From Kappaphycus alvarezii (taxonomy: Eukaryota > Rhodophyta > Florideophyceae > Gigartinales > Solieriaceae): 64,000 bases of DNA. The translations under genes and the position numbers were made by a program. The notes beneath the pieces are model-generated. The model had not been told where the DNA came from. It worked only from the letters and a program-made list of their open reading frames with translations, and ran no database searches. Where the stretch lies: NCBI GenBank assembly GCA_002205965.3, contig NADL03000474.1, forward strand, positions 434,001 through 498,000. Reading direction: 5' to 3'. This document shows positions 46,264-58,350 of this stretch, piece after piece. Positions within the stretch are counted from its first letter, which is position 1. The number at the start of each line of letters is the position of its first letter.

Positions 46264-48490
46264 CTATTCAGTTAAGAGCTTACTGGATGGACCGAATTGG
46301 TCAAGTGCAGTGGGGCGCGCGACATGATGGCCGTAGCCACCGACGACCACAAGGCGCAACTGATACGCTGCTGGATGCGCGTGCGAATAGTAGCGTCCGA
46401 GGTGTGGCGTTCCCTGGCAAAGCGGGGAACAAACTCTTCGATAAAAAACAGATTCTCCGGAGAGGGGGCACCGAGGGAGTCGAAAACCAGGGGCTGGAAT
46501 CGGAACCTGGGTCGCGAGAGGGGTGGAAAGGGGGAACAAAACTCCTTGAGAGCTTTTGCTACAGGTCTAGGACTTTGCGGTTGTGCGTAAGGGCGGCAGC
46601 CCCAACGGCGAATTGCGTCGCTGTCGTGAATGAGGACTGCTTGAACGGGGACGTCATAGCGACGTCACATGCAATGGGCTTGTCCGGTAGGCCGGCTTCA
46701 AAGTCACGGGGGGTGCACGAGGAGGATGTCGGCGGATCGGAAGTCCGTACCGGAGGCGAGATACTCAACTTCAAACTCATAGTCCAAGCCGGCGGAGCGG
46801 AAAATGTGCCACGCGAACACGTTGCGGAGGGAGTTGTGGCAGTGAGTGCGTCCAAACTCCGAGACGCAGCGGTTTGCGGCATGGTCACGGTGTACGCTCC
46901 GCTTCACATCGACGGGGATAAGTACCCAAACACAAGCAGCGAATCGCGGGGCCATTTTGAGGTACAGACATGTGCGACTGCTTTCGTCGCGGTCTCCACT
47001 GTGTAGTGCCACGACAGAAAAGAGATACGAATCATCGTTCCTCACGCTCGTCCGATGAATTGAACTACAGAGAAAAAATTACTTCTTTCTTCTCTGCGTC
47101 TAGCGTAAGATCACTCCTTACGCTCCCCTGTGAGAGCAGTCGCTTGCCTCGCGCATTTGAAAAACAGTGGCTGGCCTCCGGCTTCGAACGAGATGCTCCT
47201 CCACGTGGTGCGGACGCGCGTAGAGCCCACAACACGTGATCACTATTTCCCATGTCTGTGATGACTGTCAAAACGGTTTCCAATCCCTCCATATCCGTCG
47301 CAGCCCCCGTGATCATCCTCCCAATAGTATCAAGAATCGCCACTCAAACATTCAAACCCTCCTCAAGGACCTTACGCACTTTTGATAACGCTGCAACACT
47401 TAACACCTTTGCGTGGCTTGTATCGCATTCTGACCGCCCTGACTGCTGCCCTACACCTGCCTGATTCGAAACCCTGTGCACCTTCGGTCTCGTCGCCTCC
47501 AGGCATGTGGAATGAATAGCTGTCTCCGGCTCGAAGATATCGACAAAAACCCATAGCAAACTCTAAGGGAATCGACCACCAAGCACTCCAGTACAATCAA
47601 CTAAGAGAATATACGATGACGCGCGCTCGTCCAGTCCAATGGCATCATCATGTCTTCGTAAACAGAAACGCCTTCAACCCAATTTCGATTTCTAAACTGT
47701 CGTAACAATCGCTCCAATCGGCAAAAGCACTCTACCCGGCTTGCGAAGAACCTCCGCTAGGCCCACCAAAGACTGGCGATTTCACCACATCGCACATCTC
47801 GATTGCGACATCTGCGTCAAGTTTGGTGCCATTGACAGAGGTCGAAGGGTCAAACTGGCAATGAGAAAAGCCGCCCCTAAAGGAACGCAATATTCGGGTG
47901 ACAGGGAGCTGGTCCCTAGCAATGAGCCTTAGCAGCGTTTTCCGGTCGGTAAAGATAGAGGAGTATTACGGGCCATTTCGGATAATTCCATGCCATGAAC
48001 GTCAACATGGATTAACTATGGGCGACGCCAACAGTAAGTCCAGCAAATTGATCATAGAGATGACGAATGTCCTCAAGACTGTCGACTAGGAACCGGGAGA
48101 GGGGTTTGAAATCCAGATTGTAGGCGTGACGGATCGAAGGTGATGATCAGATGCGCGTACAAAGTCGCAGCGGGATGACTTGGTACAGGATTGGGGTAAG
48201 CGAGCAACAAATGCAGATGCACCCGTGACGCCTGCTCCGGAAAATCCCTTTGTTGTAGCTAGCAAGACGATGGGGTGGGGGACGAGGTAGCCAGGTGCGG
48301 CAGAAGAAGTTAGGTTGATCGGGTATGCGGCCCGCAGGATGTCGTCTTGTTCGATTGCGGGGGGCAGAGGGAGGAGGCCCATTTCTTCTACAAAGTCCAA
48401 GTGGGTGTGCGGCGAAGGGTGGCGGAAGGCCAGTGTCTCTTGTGTGGCGGGGCGGAGTGAAGAGATTGATGAGGGCCTCAGCGAGGGCAT
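46264..48490 (-). pseudogene. LINE-like (non-LTR) reverse-transcriptase pseudogene
   Basis: The minus strand reads, with many frame changes: MITGAATDMEGLETVLTVI and DMGNSDHVLWALRAS (end of RT and connection), then VHRDHAANRC...HCHNSLRN, a Cys/His block typical of RT C-termini. Next come YLASGTDFRSADILL, PDKPIACDVAMTSPFKQ, QPLVFDSLGAPSPENLFFIEEF, and the tail RISCALWSSVATAIM...HPVSS with a stop. The order suits a non-LTR element of algae or oomycetes. The RT palm region (47350-48490) is badly decayed and I cannot see an intact YxDD. The long plus-strand frame at 46287-47006 is a shadow. Confidence 0.65.
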
Positions 48491-48946
48491 GGTGTCGTCT
48501 AACTCAGGGCTAGATCCACAGTTTGCTGTTACCTAGAAGTTGGAAGTTGAACATTTACTTAAGAGTACAGCAACTGAGCAACAGTATGCACTCCCAAAGT
48601 GGAGACGACCTCGAAGCACTGTTTGTTTTGTCTGCGACAAAGAAAGCGTCACGTAGGTAGAAAATGATGACAAAAAGATGGAACAAACAACAAAACGAGC
48701 TTCCACATTTTGTAACGCGGCTTCCCCCACTAAAGCCTGTCCACGACGAGAACCACCCAGGCTTCTCGTTAAACGCGCTGTTTCTCTGATGCCAAGCCTT
48801 TACGCCAAAGAGGTGTAACCAGCATGTCTCACATCATTGTCCACCGCCCTATCCTGTTTTGCACCCCACACACGGCGATGGTAGAGACGGCACTACTTCG
48901 CCGCGTAGTCGAGGCAAGAAAGAAGCGCATTTTCTGGATCAGGATC
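48491..48946. other. Spacer downstream of the TFIIA gene
   Basis: No gene seen. It presumably includes the 3' untranslated region of the minus-strand TFIIA gene. Confidence 0.4.
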
Positions 48947-49261
48947 TCACCTCTTGGACACGGCAATAATTTCAGTCATCTCAGAGGACGAGATGCCTTT
49001 GCCGTCAATCCTGAGATCTATGTTCTTAAGAAATATACGCCAAATGTCGTCGTGATTACGGTAATGGCCGATGGCACCCTTGATGACGGCCCTGGTGCGG
49101 ACTTGGTTGGCAAGAGCGTCAGTCATTGCGCGGCCGAAATGTTCCATGACAAGATCCTTCAGTTTCTCGTCGAACAGGTCATTCGCAATTAGTTCGTCCA
49201 ATGTTTCGGCAAGGTCCTGGCCGAGCATGGAGAGGCGGTAGTGCTGCAAAGCGCCGGCCAT
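48947..49261 (-). CDS. TOA2: Transcription initiation factor IIA small (gamma) subunit
   Basis: TFIIA stabilises TBP on the TATA box in the nucleus. The 104-residue product matches the small subunit along its length: YRLSMLGQDLAETLDELIAND (four-helix bundle start), HFGRAMTDALANQVR, then the beta-barrel part IKGAIGHYRNHDDIWRIFLKNID and TEIIAVSK. Human and yeast proteins are 109 and 122 residues, so this is complete or lacks only a short tail. It ends KR-TGA. The bases there read AGGTGAGA, a good splice donor, so a short last exon cannot be excluded. The ATG at 49261 is the natural family start. It is flanked on both sides by LINE remnants. Confidence 0.93.
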   Translation of the reverse strand: MAGALQHYRLSMLGQDLAETLDELIANDLFDEKLKDLVMEHFGRAMTDALANQVRTRAVIKGAIGHYRNHDDIWRIFLKNIDLRIDGKGISSSEMTEIIAVSKR

Positions 49262-49761
49262 ATCGAATGATGAGTTGATAGCGTATAGCAGAGATAATTC
49301 TGGTAGAAGGGAGGATTGAAGGAATGCGAGTGCCAGAATGGTATGTCGAATGTTGATGCGCTGCAGCGACAGCGCAGCAATGAACAGCAGAATGCTACCG
49401 GCGGGAATACTGTAGAGTAAAGATTCCGAATTTACCCAAAAGTTGGGCTGTGCTTTTTACTGTTACTGTACCGCAACACATAAAAATGTAGTATCTCCAT
49501 TATTATAATAGCCGAAACATCGGACCAGTCAGTGTACCGTACCGCGCAAATACAGTACTGTACTGTACTGTACTGTACACTGTATTAGTAATATTTTTTT
49601 TCGGTTACCAGTGGTACCTTGTCGGTTACCTTCCAAGCGCTTTTTACACGTGTACCATATGTACAGTACACGTGTAGATATGGGGCTACAACTGTAATAT
49701 GGTACGTATCTGCACGGTACACGGCTTGGTTTGACAGACGCAGTCCCCCAATTTCGAGTTG
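49262..49761. promoter_or_regulatory. TFIIA upstream region with a GTACT pentamer array
   Basis: ACTGTTACTGTACC at 49460, CAGTGTACCGTACCG at 49530, a (TACTG)n run at 49552-49580 and ATGTACAGTACACGTG at 49660 lie 200-410 bp upstream of the TFIIA start on the minus strand. No gene seen. Confidence 0.45.
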
Positions 49762-49981
49762 CAACCGCTGGCGTTCAATTCTTTGGGGTCGCCTTCTCCT
49801 GCCACCTTCCTCTTCATCGAGGGTCTTCTGCCGCGTATCGCGGAGAAGTTCAGCACCCCTGCTGGGGTGATCCGCATTGTTGCGCCGCATCAGTTGCACC
49901 ATCTGGTCGTCAGTTTCGCAAGCCATTTTTTCGCGCATGTCGCTGCACGTGGAGGACGTGGACCATCCTGTTAGCTCTTAG
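49762..49981 (+). pseudogene. LINE-like 3' end, short copy
   Basis: It reads QPLAFNSLGSPSPATFLFIE, then after a shift near 49870 RRISCTIWSSVSQAIFSRMS and HPVSS with a TAG at 49979-49981. It is homologous to the end of the 46.3-48.5 kb LINE pseudogene. It is 5'-truncated. Confidence 0.68.
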
Positions 49982-51221
49982 GTAGCAATATAGTCGGATA
50001 CTGCAGCGGACACCTGTTACTGTAGCCAAACTGCTCTTCGGCCTTCTGTGACGAAAGATTGGCCGGAATGGAAAGGATAAGAAACGGATAATAAAGGGGA
50101 GAAGGAGAACATAGGTGGCGTCCCTCTAGGGCAGTCAACCTGACGTTGGTTGACGATTCGGGGAGAAAAAACGGACACTGTGTGAAAGCTGAGGAGCGAG
50201 AAGAGAAAGTTGCTCTTACTCGCTCATATTTATACAGAAATAAAGCATAAATGGGGCTGGAGGAAACCTTAACCGAATGGTCTGGACTAAAACCTCCAAC
50301 GATATTACACGTCAGTTGAAGTGACAACTTCACCATTAATCTACTGCCAACGCTACACGTTGGGACTGCCAGCTCTGCAAAAATGTGCCATCATCGTTTG
50401 AATTTTCTACAGTTACAGTATAATAATACCATAAAGTTTTATACTGTTCGGTTCAGAGCTAGCCACGTTCATAGGACCGCAGCGCAGTCTATCATGCAGA
50501 AAAAATACAGTATGAAGGAAATAAATGATTGTAAAAGCCCTATTGTACCCATGGTAAAGCACTGTACTGTACTAACTCTTGGACGGTATACTGTGCTAAA
50601 TTAGTTTGAAATGCATTACATGGCTTATACCCCTAGAACCAGTAAGAATGGAACTTTTTCATAAATACCCACTTGTCGTCGCCATTCGAAGACTGGAGGA
50701 GCGGGGTCATCGTCTGTACAGCTTATACATAGAGATATCCTCAGAGCATATCTAATGTACTGTAGAGAATTTCAAAGTAGACAAAAAGGAGAATGACGCT
50801 TGCGGGCCACTCTGAAAAATCGGAAGTGTTTTTGCTGGCTGAGTCTGGGTTGAGGAAAGTAATTGGTTGCTCCCTTTACTCCCCGTAGTGCTGCAGTCGC
50901 ACTACTTGCACACAATGTCGGCACCGTCGACTAGCTATAGCACGCGCGAGAATTTGTATTTCCTAGGATAAAAATCTATGTAGAGTATCCATAAATATCT
51001 TCTATAGTAAATATCTCTAGATTATGCGGCCTAGATAGACTCAACATAGATAGAAATATCGATCGAATAGAGTTGAATTATACCCTCATAAAAGGGCGCA
51101 GGGGTGAGGACTACAGTATGCTGTAATATGCGCGCAAGACGCATATGCGTAGATTTTTTCTATAACTACCAGTGATCTAAAATATATCTAAAGCAAAAAC
51201 CGTAATCGATTAGGCAAATTT
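49982..51221. other. Intergenic region
   Basis: No gene recognised. It includes further GTACTGTACTAAC words near 50570 and AT-rich sequence from 50930. Confidence 0.45.
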
Positions 51222-51282
51222 AAATATATTGGCCTAAACTAAAAGGTCGCCCGCGCAAAATTTAGTTTAGGCCAATATATTT
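51222..51282. repeat. Strong hairpin: perfect 22-bp inverted repeat
   Basis: The left arm 51222-51243 and right arm 51261-51282 are perfect complements (core ATATTGGCCTAAACTAAA), with a GC-rich 17-nt loop. It could be a cruciform, an RNA hairpin or fused transposon ends. Confidence 0.75.
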
Positions 51283-51323
51283 TTGCACCTAGTTTAATTT
51301 AGATGAATAAAAATTAAATTATC

Positions 51324-51355
51324 TTAACTTAATTTCACGTTCACAATTAAGTTAA
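51324..51355. repeat. Second inverted repeat, 11-bp arms
   Basis: TTAACTTAATT at 51324-51334 and its complement at 51345-51355 enclose a 10-nt loop. It lies 41 bp after the larger hairpin. Confidence 0.65.
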
Positions 51356-51462
51356 CAGTAAAAAAGCATATCATCAGCTTTATTGAGCAACCTGAACCGT
51401 ACAAAACATGACTGGTCGCTATCACTCTCCGTTTCCACTCCATCTAGCTCTTTTACTTCAAA

Positions 51463-52560
51463 TTACTCGTGTTTCTTAGTGAAAATCTGCGGCAACTCGT
51501 CAGAAAATTGCTCCTTCTCAAGCACATCATTTAGGTTGAGGGGCAACCCTGTCCTTATCATTGTTCTGCGCGCATACTGAACTCCAGTCCGATCCCATTC
51601 CCCGGGTACGCCGCGAACCGCAGCTGCGGTAAAGCGTAAATAAATTGATTTCCCCGGGCCCGGCATCATTCCGCTCGTAGCCGTCCAGGTTTCACGGTGG
51701 ATACATTCGTACTTTTAATCTTCCAAACTTTTACTCCAAGCACCTTTGAACTTCTGGACCACAAAGAAGTCCGCAGGCTAGTAAAAATGGGTGGCGCCAG
51801 GAGGAACGTTCTAATAGTAGTAAAAATAGCGTTCATGCTAAAGGTTGTTTTTTCATTAATGATATACCGGGAGCAGCTGTCCACGTTAAGAACCCTGCGC
51901 AAGCCGTTACGAAACAACTCAATTCCGTTCGTTTCCGTGAGCCAAGACTTGAACGTGACTCCTTCCATCCAGCCCTTCGGGCTGCTTCTATAACAGATGC
52001 CTTTAAGAGCGCCTGGAACGCGCTGAATAGGTTATGAACGATTTTCATTTTTAAATATTAAGAGCAGTGTCTCAATACGATCATTTAATCCCATGGTCAA
52101 GAGGAAGATCGTCGCAATTGCTTCGATTCCGCTGAAAACGTCAGCCTGTTTGATTTCGTGTTCCCCTTTAAAACACAGCTTGCGACCATTGTCCTTTTTT
52201 GGAAATAAAGTGCGTTGCGTCGGCTTTTTCAATTGCTTCTTCCTTCAGAATACCTGACTAGAACCCTTTCTTAAGGAAACCGAGATAAAATGAAACGCGC
52301 CACTCTAGGAAAAGCTGGTGTCCCGGGGTTCTCATTAGCTTGCCAGTTTGTACACGAAGCCCTATCTTATTTTCTTCCATAAAAAGTTGAATCGTATACC
52401 CTCGGCACATTAATGCTGAATTCACTCCGTTGGTTTGTCTATTCCACACGCCTTCCTTACCGCAGATATTTCTATTATGAATTGCAGACGCAAGCAATAT
52501 ACGTGCATGTGTTTATGCGAAACTGCAATGCTGCCGTAGCAGTATTGAAATTTCCAACAG
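51463..52560 (-). pseudogene. Pogo/jerky-type (DDE_1) transposase, decayed
   Basis: On the minus strand: LEWRVSFYLGFLKKGF, then ADATHFISKKG (the first catalytic site, DETHF in intact relatives, with the acidic residues changed), KGWMEGVTFKSWL, VLNVDSCSRY (second Asp), NVPPGATHFYQPAD and VVQKFKGAWSKSLE in a shifted frame. It ends GVQYARRTMIRTGLPLNLND and LEKEQFSDELPQIF, a tail I associate with DDE_1 transposases of red algae and oomycetes. Stops and shifts are frequent, and no clear N-terminal CENP-B-like DNA-binding domain survives. Confidence 0.7.
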
Positions 52561-55500
52561 TCGCCCGAAACTCGGACTTAGTGAAACAAAAAGGGAGGAA
52601 GCTATGTACTATAATCATTCAAGGAGGCGAAAGGAGTTGAATCTCAGACTACCTGGGCAATAGCCCACTCAGCTCTTTGCGATCTTTTCGAAGAGGATTT
52701 TGAATACTACTTGTGATGTTCTACAAACTACTAACAGATCTTAAAAGTAGTTTTGCAAACAGATGGGGCATTCGCTTGATGCAATTGGGAAACAAGGATT
52801 GCGACTAGAAATCAAACTAATTGCCGGCTTGAGAATTTTCGGAACGGCACGATCGTTTGATGACCCTAATTATGGTTGCCGTATAGGATACGAAACTATT
52901 CGTAGTTATCTCTACTCGTTTCGTTGGTATATTATAACGCTCTAAGGCGAATTTTATCTCAAACTCTTTCCTAGGAAGGATTAACTGGAACAAATTTCTC
53001 AGCGCAATGGAGAGCAATGATTTAGATGATATATTGGGTATGTCTATGGCTGTAAATTAAAATCGAAAAAATTTCCATCGGCTCTAAAAGGAAAAATACA
53101 ACAACACCAAGAAAGTGAAATTTGCAATAATTGCACTCGAGGGCTGGTGTGATGCAGTTCCCGGCTTTTTTCTTGACAATTTTTGGTTAAATATAGAACC
53201 ATTTATCTCATTGGCTATCTGAATATTGAAAATTGGTTAGAAAAGCCACACTGTTGCTATATTTTTTTTGTAATTTCAGGGTATTTCAATGGAAATAGAA
53301 ATGTACTATCTGATACGGAAGCGAGAAATAGTAATGTACACGCTGGTAGGTATTCAAATAATCCCTTGACTTATATAGCTCTCTAGTAGTCTTTTTCACG
53401 GCTGAGTGATTAAACGAACAAGTTGCCAATTTTACTCTTAAGTTGGGACGGTGTCTGAGGTGTATTTTTTGAATGAACTCAAGCTCGACCGTAACCATAC
53501 TCTATCATATAAGTAGATACTTCTTTTATTGAAGCTACACCTTCCTGACTATATTTTCTGGTTTAATACACACTCAAATGTGGTAACAACATGCAATAGA
53601 ATTTTTGAACAATAAATTACTGAGTACATTCTTAGGTTTCATGATGGCGTGTGAATTTAATTTTTTGACTCAATTTGATTCTCCATTATCACGAACTTGG
53701 TAAATATGCCAGTTAGTCATGGCATCCAGAGCACATCTTGTAGGCACCACCGATTTCGAGACGAGCATTCATCAACAATAACATCTCAGAACAAGCGGCC
53801 CAACGAATTGCACGCAACCAATGACACTCACTACGCAACCTTATTACAAATCCCACACGAGCCGCACCCATTCAAGAGGCCATAGACAAGCAGATTGTGG
53901 CGAACAACAGGCAGCAGGCCACTTGACGATCAACTCTACCTGAGACAGACAGGTAACGAGGGTCGAGTCGACTTATGGCGAGCCTTGTGACTGATTATGT
54001 CAGTTCACAAGTAGACGGCTTACTCGAGCAGGTAAAAGCGGGCCTGGTATCTGGGTGGAAGTATGCAAGGGAGGCTGCTAGGTTTGGTTGGCCGATTTTT
54101 TTTAGTCTATCATGACTGCTGGTCTCCGCACGCCAGAGGTAGTGAGACCGTTGTCGAATTTGAGTCGGTTGAGACAGTACTGTATAGAAAAATAGCCTAC
54201 TAATAATTGGTTGTTTTCAAACATTTTAAGTAAATTACCGAATTTTCTACATAAATGCACTAATTATTTCACCATTCAAGCGTTCAAATAAAGTTCCAAA
54301 ATTAAAACTGAAGTTTAAACCCTAAACTTAAACCATTTCAACGGAATGTCCCAACCGGCCACACTGCCCCATGAGGTATGTGCGGTGATTTCGACTGAAA
54401 GTGCTCAGTATATGTCAAGGTGCCGCTTGATCTCTGAAGCAAGGATTTTTTGGCTTCTTTGTACTTAAAAAATGTTCTGCAATGTCTTATTTATCAATGT
54501 AGAGCTCTTTTACATATTTTCAAGTAGCCCTTCTCACTGGATCTGAACGAAAAATACATCTCCTGCTTCGCCAATGTCCATAATATTCTAGACTACTTCT
54601 TATCGCTATCCAGTTCGTTCTCTGATATCTATCATATTTTTGGGCAAAGGTTTGCCCAAGAGAGAGTCACGGTACTTAATGAACCTTTTACAATGAACTT
54701 TTTCGGATTTTACATTCGTGAGCGGTGGAAACAATCTACATCCATATGCACAAATTTTCGGCATTTTTAGACATCTATTGGACTCCTTCGTACCAGATCT
54801 AGCGTAAATCAAGATCGAACTTGCTCGGTACACAGAAAAACCGACCATTTGTCAATGGAAGGACATAAAATGAGTTGTTTGCTATCTAAATCATAGTGTA
54901 GTGCAATGCACCGAACTCGACCTAGAAAGGTAACGCTCCCTATTGCGTAATGCAATGACTACTCGGTGTTCGACGCCGCTTTCTCTTCTTTCCCTCTGCA
55001 GGGTAGTAGCTCGAGAGCTCTAGGAACTCAAGTAGTAGAGTATTTGACAAGCAAGGGGAAAGAATGGGCACGACACATAGCACAGGCATGATGCCACTCT
55101 ATAATAATCCGGGGCCGAACTGAGTACTGGAAAATTCTGATGCATAAGATGCTTAATACACGGACATACGGCAATCCACAAATCCCATACTGATGTATCA
55201 CAGAGGCAACCTGATCTAAAATACTCACGAAACAGTTCTTTATGGGCCAGTACCAGAAACACCTTAGAAAACTCATCCTTACATAGAGAATCCAGTCTAT
55301 AAAAACGTGTGGAGAGGCATCATACCCTCACTATATAAAATTTATTGTATCAACTGTAGAGACTTTGTAGCACATTACAATTTAATACTAGAATTTCTCT
55401 TGTAATAACCACTAGTCCTCTTCACCCAACAATTAGACGAGTATTTTCATCTATTTACTTCACAAAACAATTATTTTTAGCGTAGATGTCGTAACGGAAA

Positions 55501-56967
55501 TACATTAATGTACTGCAAGGGGGCACTGCCGTGAACTGTGCAAGTGCATTACACTACCGTCGAGAGGACTCGTACACATTGTGAACTGCTTTCTTGAGGC
55601 TAGCGAGAATACGAGACGTGAGACGATACACAGTCAACTGCGGGAATACAGACCATTATAGGCTATTATTGATAGAAGAGAGGTTGATCGATTGGTAACT
55701 TGATTAGTAAGCAAAAGCTACTACGGAAAGATATAATTATCTGGCGATTTTGAAACCCAAGAAACATTAATGGTATGCTAGGCTTTTTGTAAGCATTAAA
55801 TACTACAACTAAGGAAAATAAATGGCCATAGTCACCCAGTAGAAGACTTTTGTAGTATGTAATGCACAATATTAATGCTTTTGCAAAACGAAAGGGCTCT
55901 GTATCCAGGATATGGACTACATTTGGTGCAAACACGACGCATGCCGAAAATTGTCCTCCAAACATAAACACATGCACAGTGTCGAATAAAATGCTTATTT
56001 CAAAGTATCCTGGACACGTAAATTGGCCCTCAGTTATACTTGGAGTCAAATCGAAACATGGCCCTGTTTTATTCATTGGAATGGCAAAATAGCGTCACAG
56101 ATAGCCGTCCTGAAGATGATATAACTCTACAGTACTACAAAAACCTCGTCTTCACTGCATATTCCCTCGTTTCGGTACTTTCCTACAACAAAAAAACCTG
56201 TACTTATCACGCGCAATAAGTGTCAAACTGCTGAGAATCCTAAACTCTTCACCCCCTCTTGGTTTCATGAGCGATGAGTATGATTACTCTCGAGAATATG
56301 CTCTCTGTCCTACTTCAGCATGCAACAGTGCTATCTTATCATTACTTTTTGGACATAAATCTACGCTCAAATTATTTTCTGAACAAATTAAAGCAAATAC
56401 TCCTTAGGTTGGAAAGAGTGAAAACTACGGCGATGATATTATTTCGTTCTTCCTGTAAAAATGAATAAATCTGGTGATGGGGCCGAAATGGCAGAAAAAT
56501 TCGCTGAAAGAGTTATTTATGGAGGCAAATAGACTCGTGAGGGAAGAAAAAATTATCGCCTGGTCTTTTTAAGGTGTAGCACAAAAAAATTTATGGGTGA
56601 TGAAACAAAAATAATCCGCGCATACATCACAAATAACCCAGTATCGACAAAAAGAAAGACTATATAACAAGTCTGATTTATTGTACAGGTGCACGAACTT
56701 GGGCATAAGGAAGCTCATTATTCTCCAAGATTCACGTTTCCATGCATATGTATTCGGAAGTGGATCAAAATTTCAAGCAACAGGATACTGAAAACGTATG
56801 TCGAGGAGCAAAAAGAATCATTGAATTTTAAAAGCGGAAATCAGAATGAAATTCGGTCGCGGTTGAAAAGCGAGTAAAAAATCTTAAGATCCCTCTTTAC
56901 TCATTTCCATATTTGCTAGAAACCTATAGTATCAAATCATTACACATTATTCTTCCATAACTTGTTT
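52561..56967. other. AT-rich region without recognisable genes
   Basis: The composition is like the desert at 33.7-43.5 kb. The longest open frame (55666-56076, minus, 136 codons) has no motif I can place. The segment 53690-54200 is less AT-rich but also unassigned. Confidence 0.5.
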
Positions 56968-57300
56968 CTATGGTAAATTATTCTCATCTTCTACGGTTTT
57001 TAGTCTCTCCTTATGTTGCTCAATAGCCGTCTGCATCTTCAGCGCCCATTTGAATTCCTTTTTCGCTGAAGTAGCCGCGTGTATCACTGCGAAACTCTTG
57101 GAGAAATTCCTTATGAGCCTTTTGAAATAACCACCGAAGTTCAGGAAACATCTTAATTCTGTCGCATCGCTAGGAGTCGGAGTGTCAACAATAGCTTTCA
57201 TCTTGGCTTTATCAGTTTAAGTACCGGAATTGTTGACCACATGCCCAGATAGTTTGATATCCGACTGAGCAAAGCTATATTTATTCACCTTCAATTTCAA
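56968..57300 (-). pseudogene. Ty3/gypsy RT-RNase H junction fragment
   Basis: The minus strand reads LSGHVVNNSG, a TAA, then KAKMKAIVDTPTPSDATELRC, FLNFGGYFKRLIRNFSK and KKEFKW. This is the conserved stretch between gypsy RT and RNase H (YLGHIVS...LRSFLGLxGYYRRFI...F.W). Nothing else of pol is recognisable next to it. A gypsy LTR-like repeat starts 620 bp to the right. Confidence 0.82.
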
Positions 57301-57922
57301 ATATACTTACTTTGTCCTTTTAAATACTTCTTTTTGTTATAGATCGAGCTGCCCCTTATTCACTCTTCACGGCTAGTGATTTTCTCCTAAATAGTCTCCA
57401 GAGTTTTGGCTAACCCTACTATCCGATCTATTGATTTAAGCTACAGCTCTCATTGCAATTCTCAAATGCTTGCTCCGAGTTCCAACGCAGCAATGCGCCC
57501 AGAGCACAACAGCTCGCCTCCACTACAGCCTTTGAATGTGAATTAATGAACATTTCTTCCATGTGGGCACTGTGATCGGAATCTCTCCACCAGGTTATCA
57601 TTTGCTCACAGTACTGTACTCTGAGGCAGTACAAGCTGTACTGAACATAGAATGACCCAAAAATTGTAACCGCACGGCTACAGTCCAAGTGTAATGTGAG
57701 TTCATCTACACAACCGAATTTCATTAACATTGCTTGTTAAAGCCTTGTAAGATTCCAAATCAAGCTGCCATACATGTCAATAAATATGCTTACGGTATAC
57801 AGTGTACTGTCTATTGTGACGCAAGATACACTCGAACCCATATTGGCTCACTCTGTAATTCAACATTATTTACAGTCCTCGATTTTTCTTAGCAATTTTC
57901 AAATAATTACGAATTTTCGAAA
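57301..57922. other. Spacer
   Basis: No gene seen. CAGTACTGTACTC and TATACAGTGTACTGTC words lie at about 57608-57813. Confidence 0.4.
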
Positions 57923-58350
57923 TGTAGTAGTGTGGGGTTGACCAGGCTTTACCCACTGGCTACGCACATGCAAGAGGCGCACACACCTCGCGACAATACC
58001 CAGGAAGTTACGTTCATACACGTCATGACCGTAGTAGACACAGAGAACGAGAAATCATGGGCCAAATACCCTACTAACTGAAGGGGAAAAGTCGGGCGAG
58101 AGTAAAGAGAGCAGGGCAGGAAAGGACAGGAGTAGAGGCGGTGAGTGGGCTGTGAACCTAAAAGGAAAGATTTTCACTACCAAAGACTGGAACTCGGGAA
58201 CTCGTCCTATTGGGCTTTTTCAGAATCTAGCTACTTGGCCATCTTGTATACCACTCTACACTATTTTATTCTAAACTAGAGGTGTTGGAAGGGTAAAGAA
58301 AAATTGGCCTAAACGCGTCCCTAATGAGGGTTAGTGGTTAGTTAACTACC
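57923..58350. repeat. Gypsy LTR-like repeat, copy 2
   Basis: It is similar to 23456-23880 in the same orientation (TGTAGTAGTGTGGGG, GGCTACGCACATGCA, AGTAGAGGCGGTGAGTGGGC, ACTACCAAAGACTGG). It is diverged and could be a solo LTR or the 5' LTR of the gypsy fragment at 57 kb. Confidence 0.6.

Noticed and set aside
46287..47006. 239-codon plus-strand open frame
   Set aside because: The opposite strand carries the recognisable LINE C-terminal blocks. The plus frame has no motif and is a shadow.
55666..56076. 136-codon minus-strand frame in AT-rich DNA
   Set aside because: No recognisable domain, no conserved-looking blocks, and the opposite strand is also partly open. Not supported as a gene.
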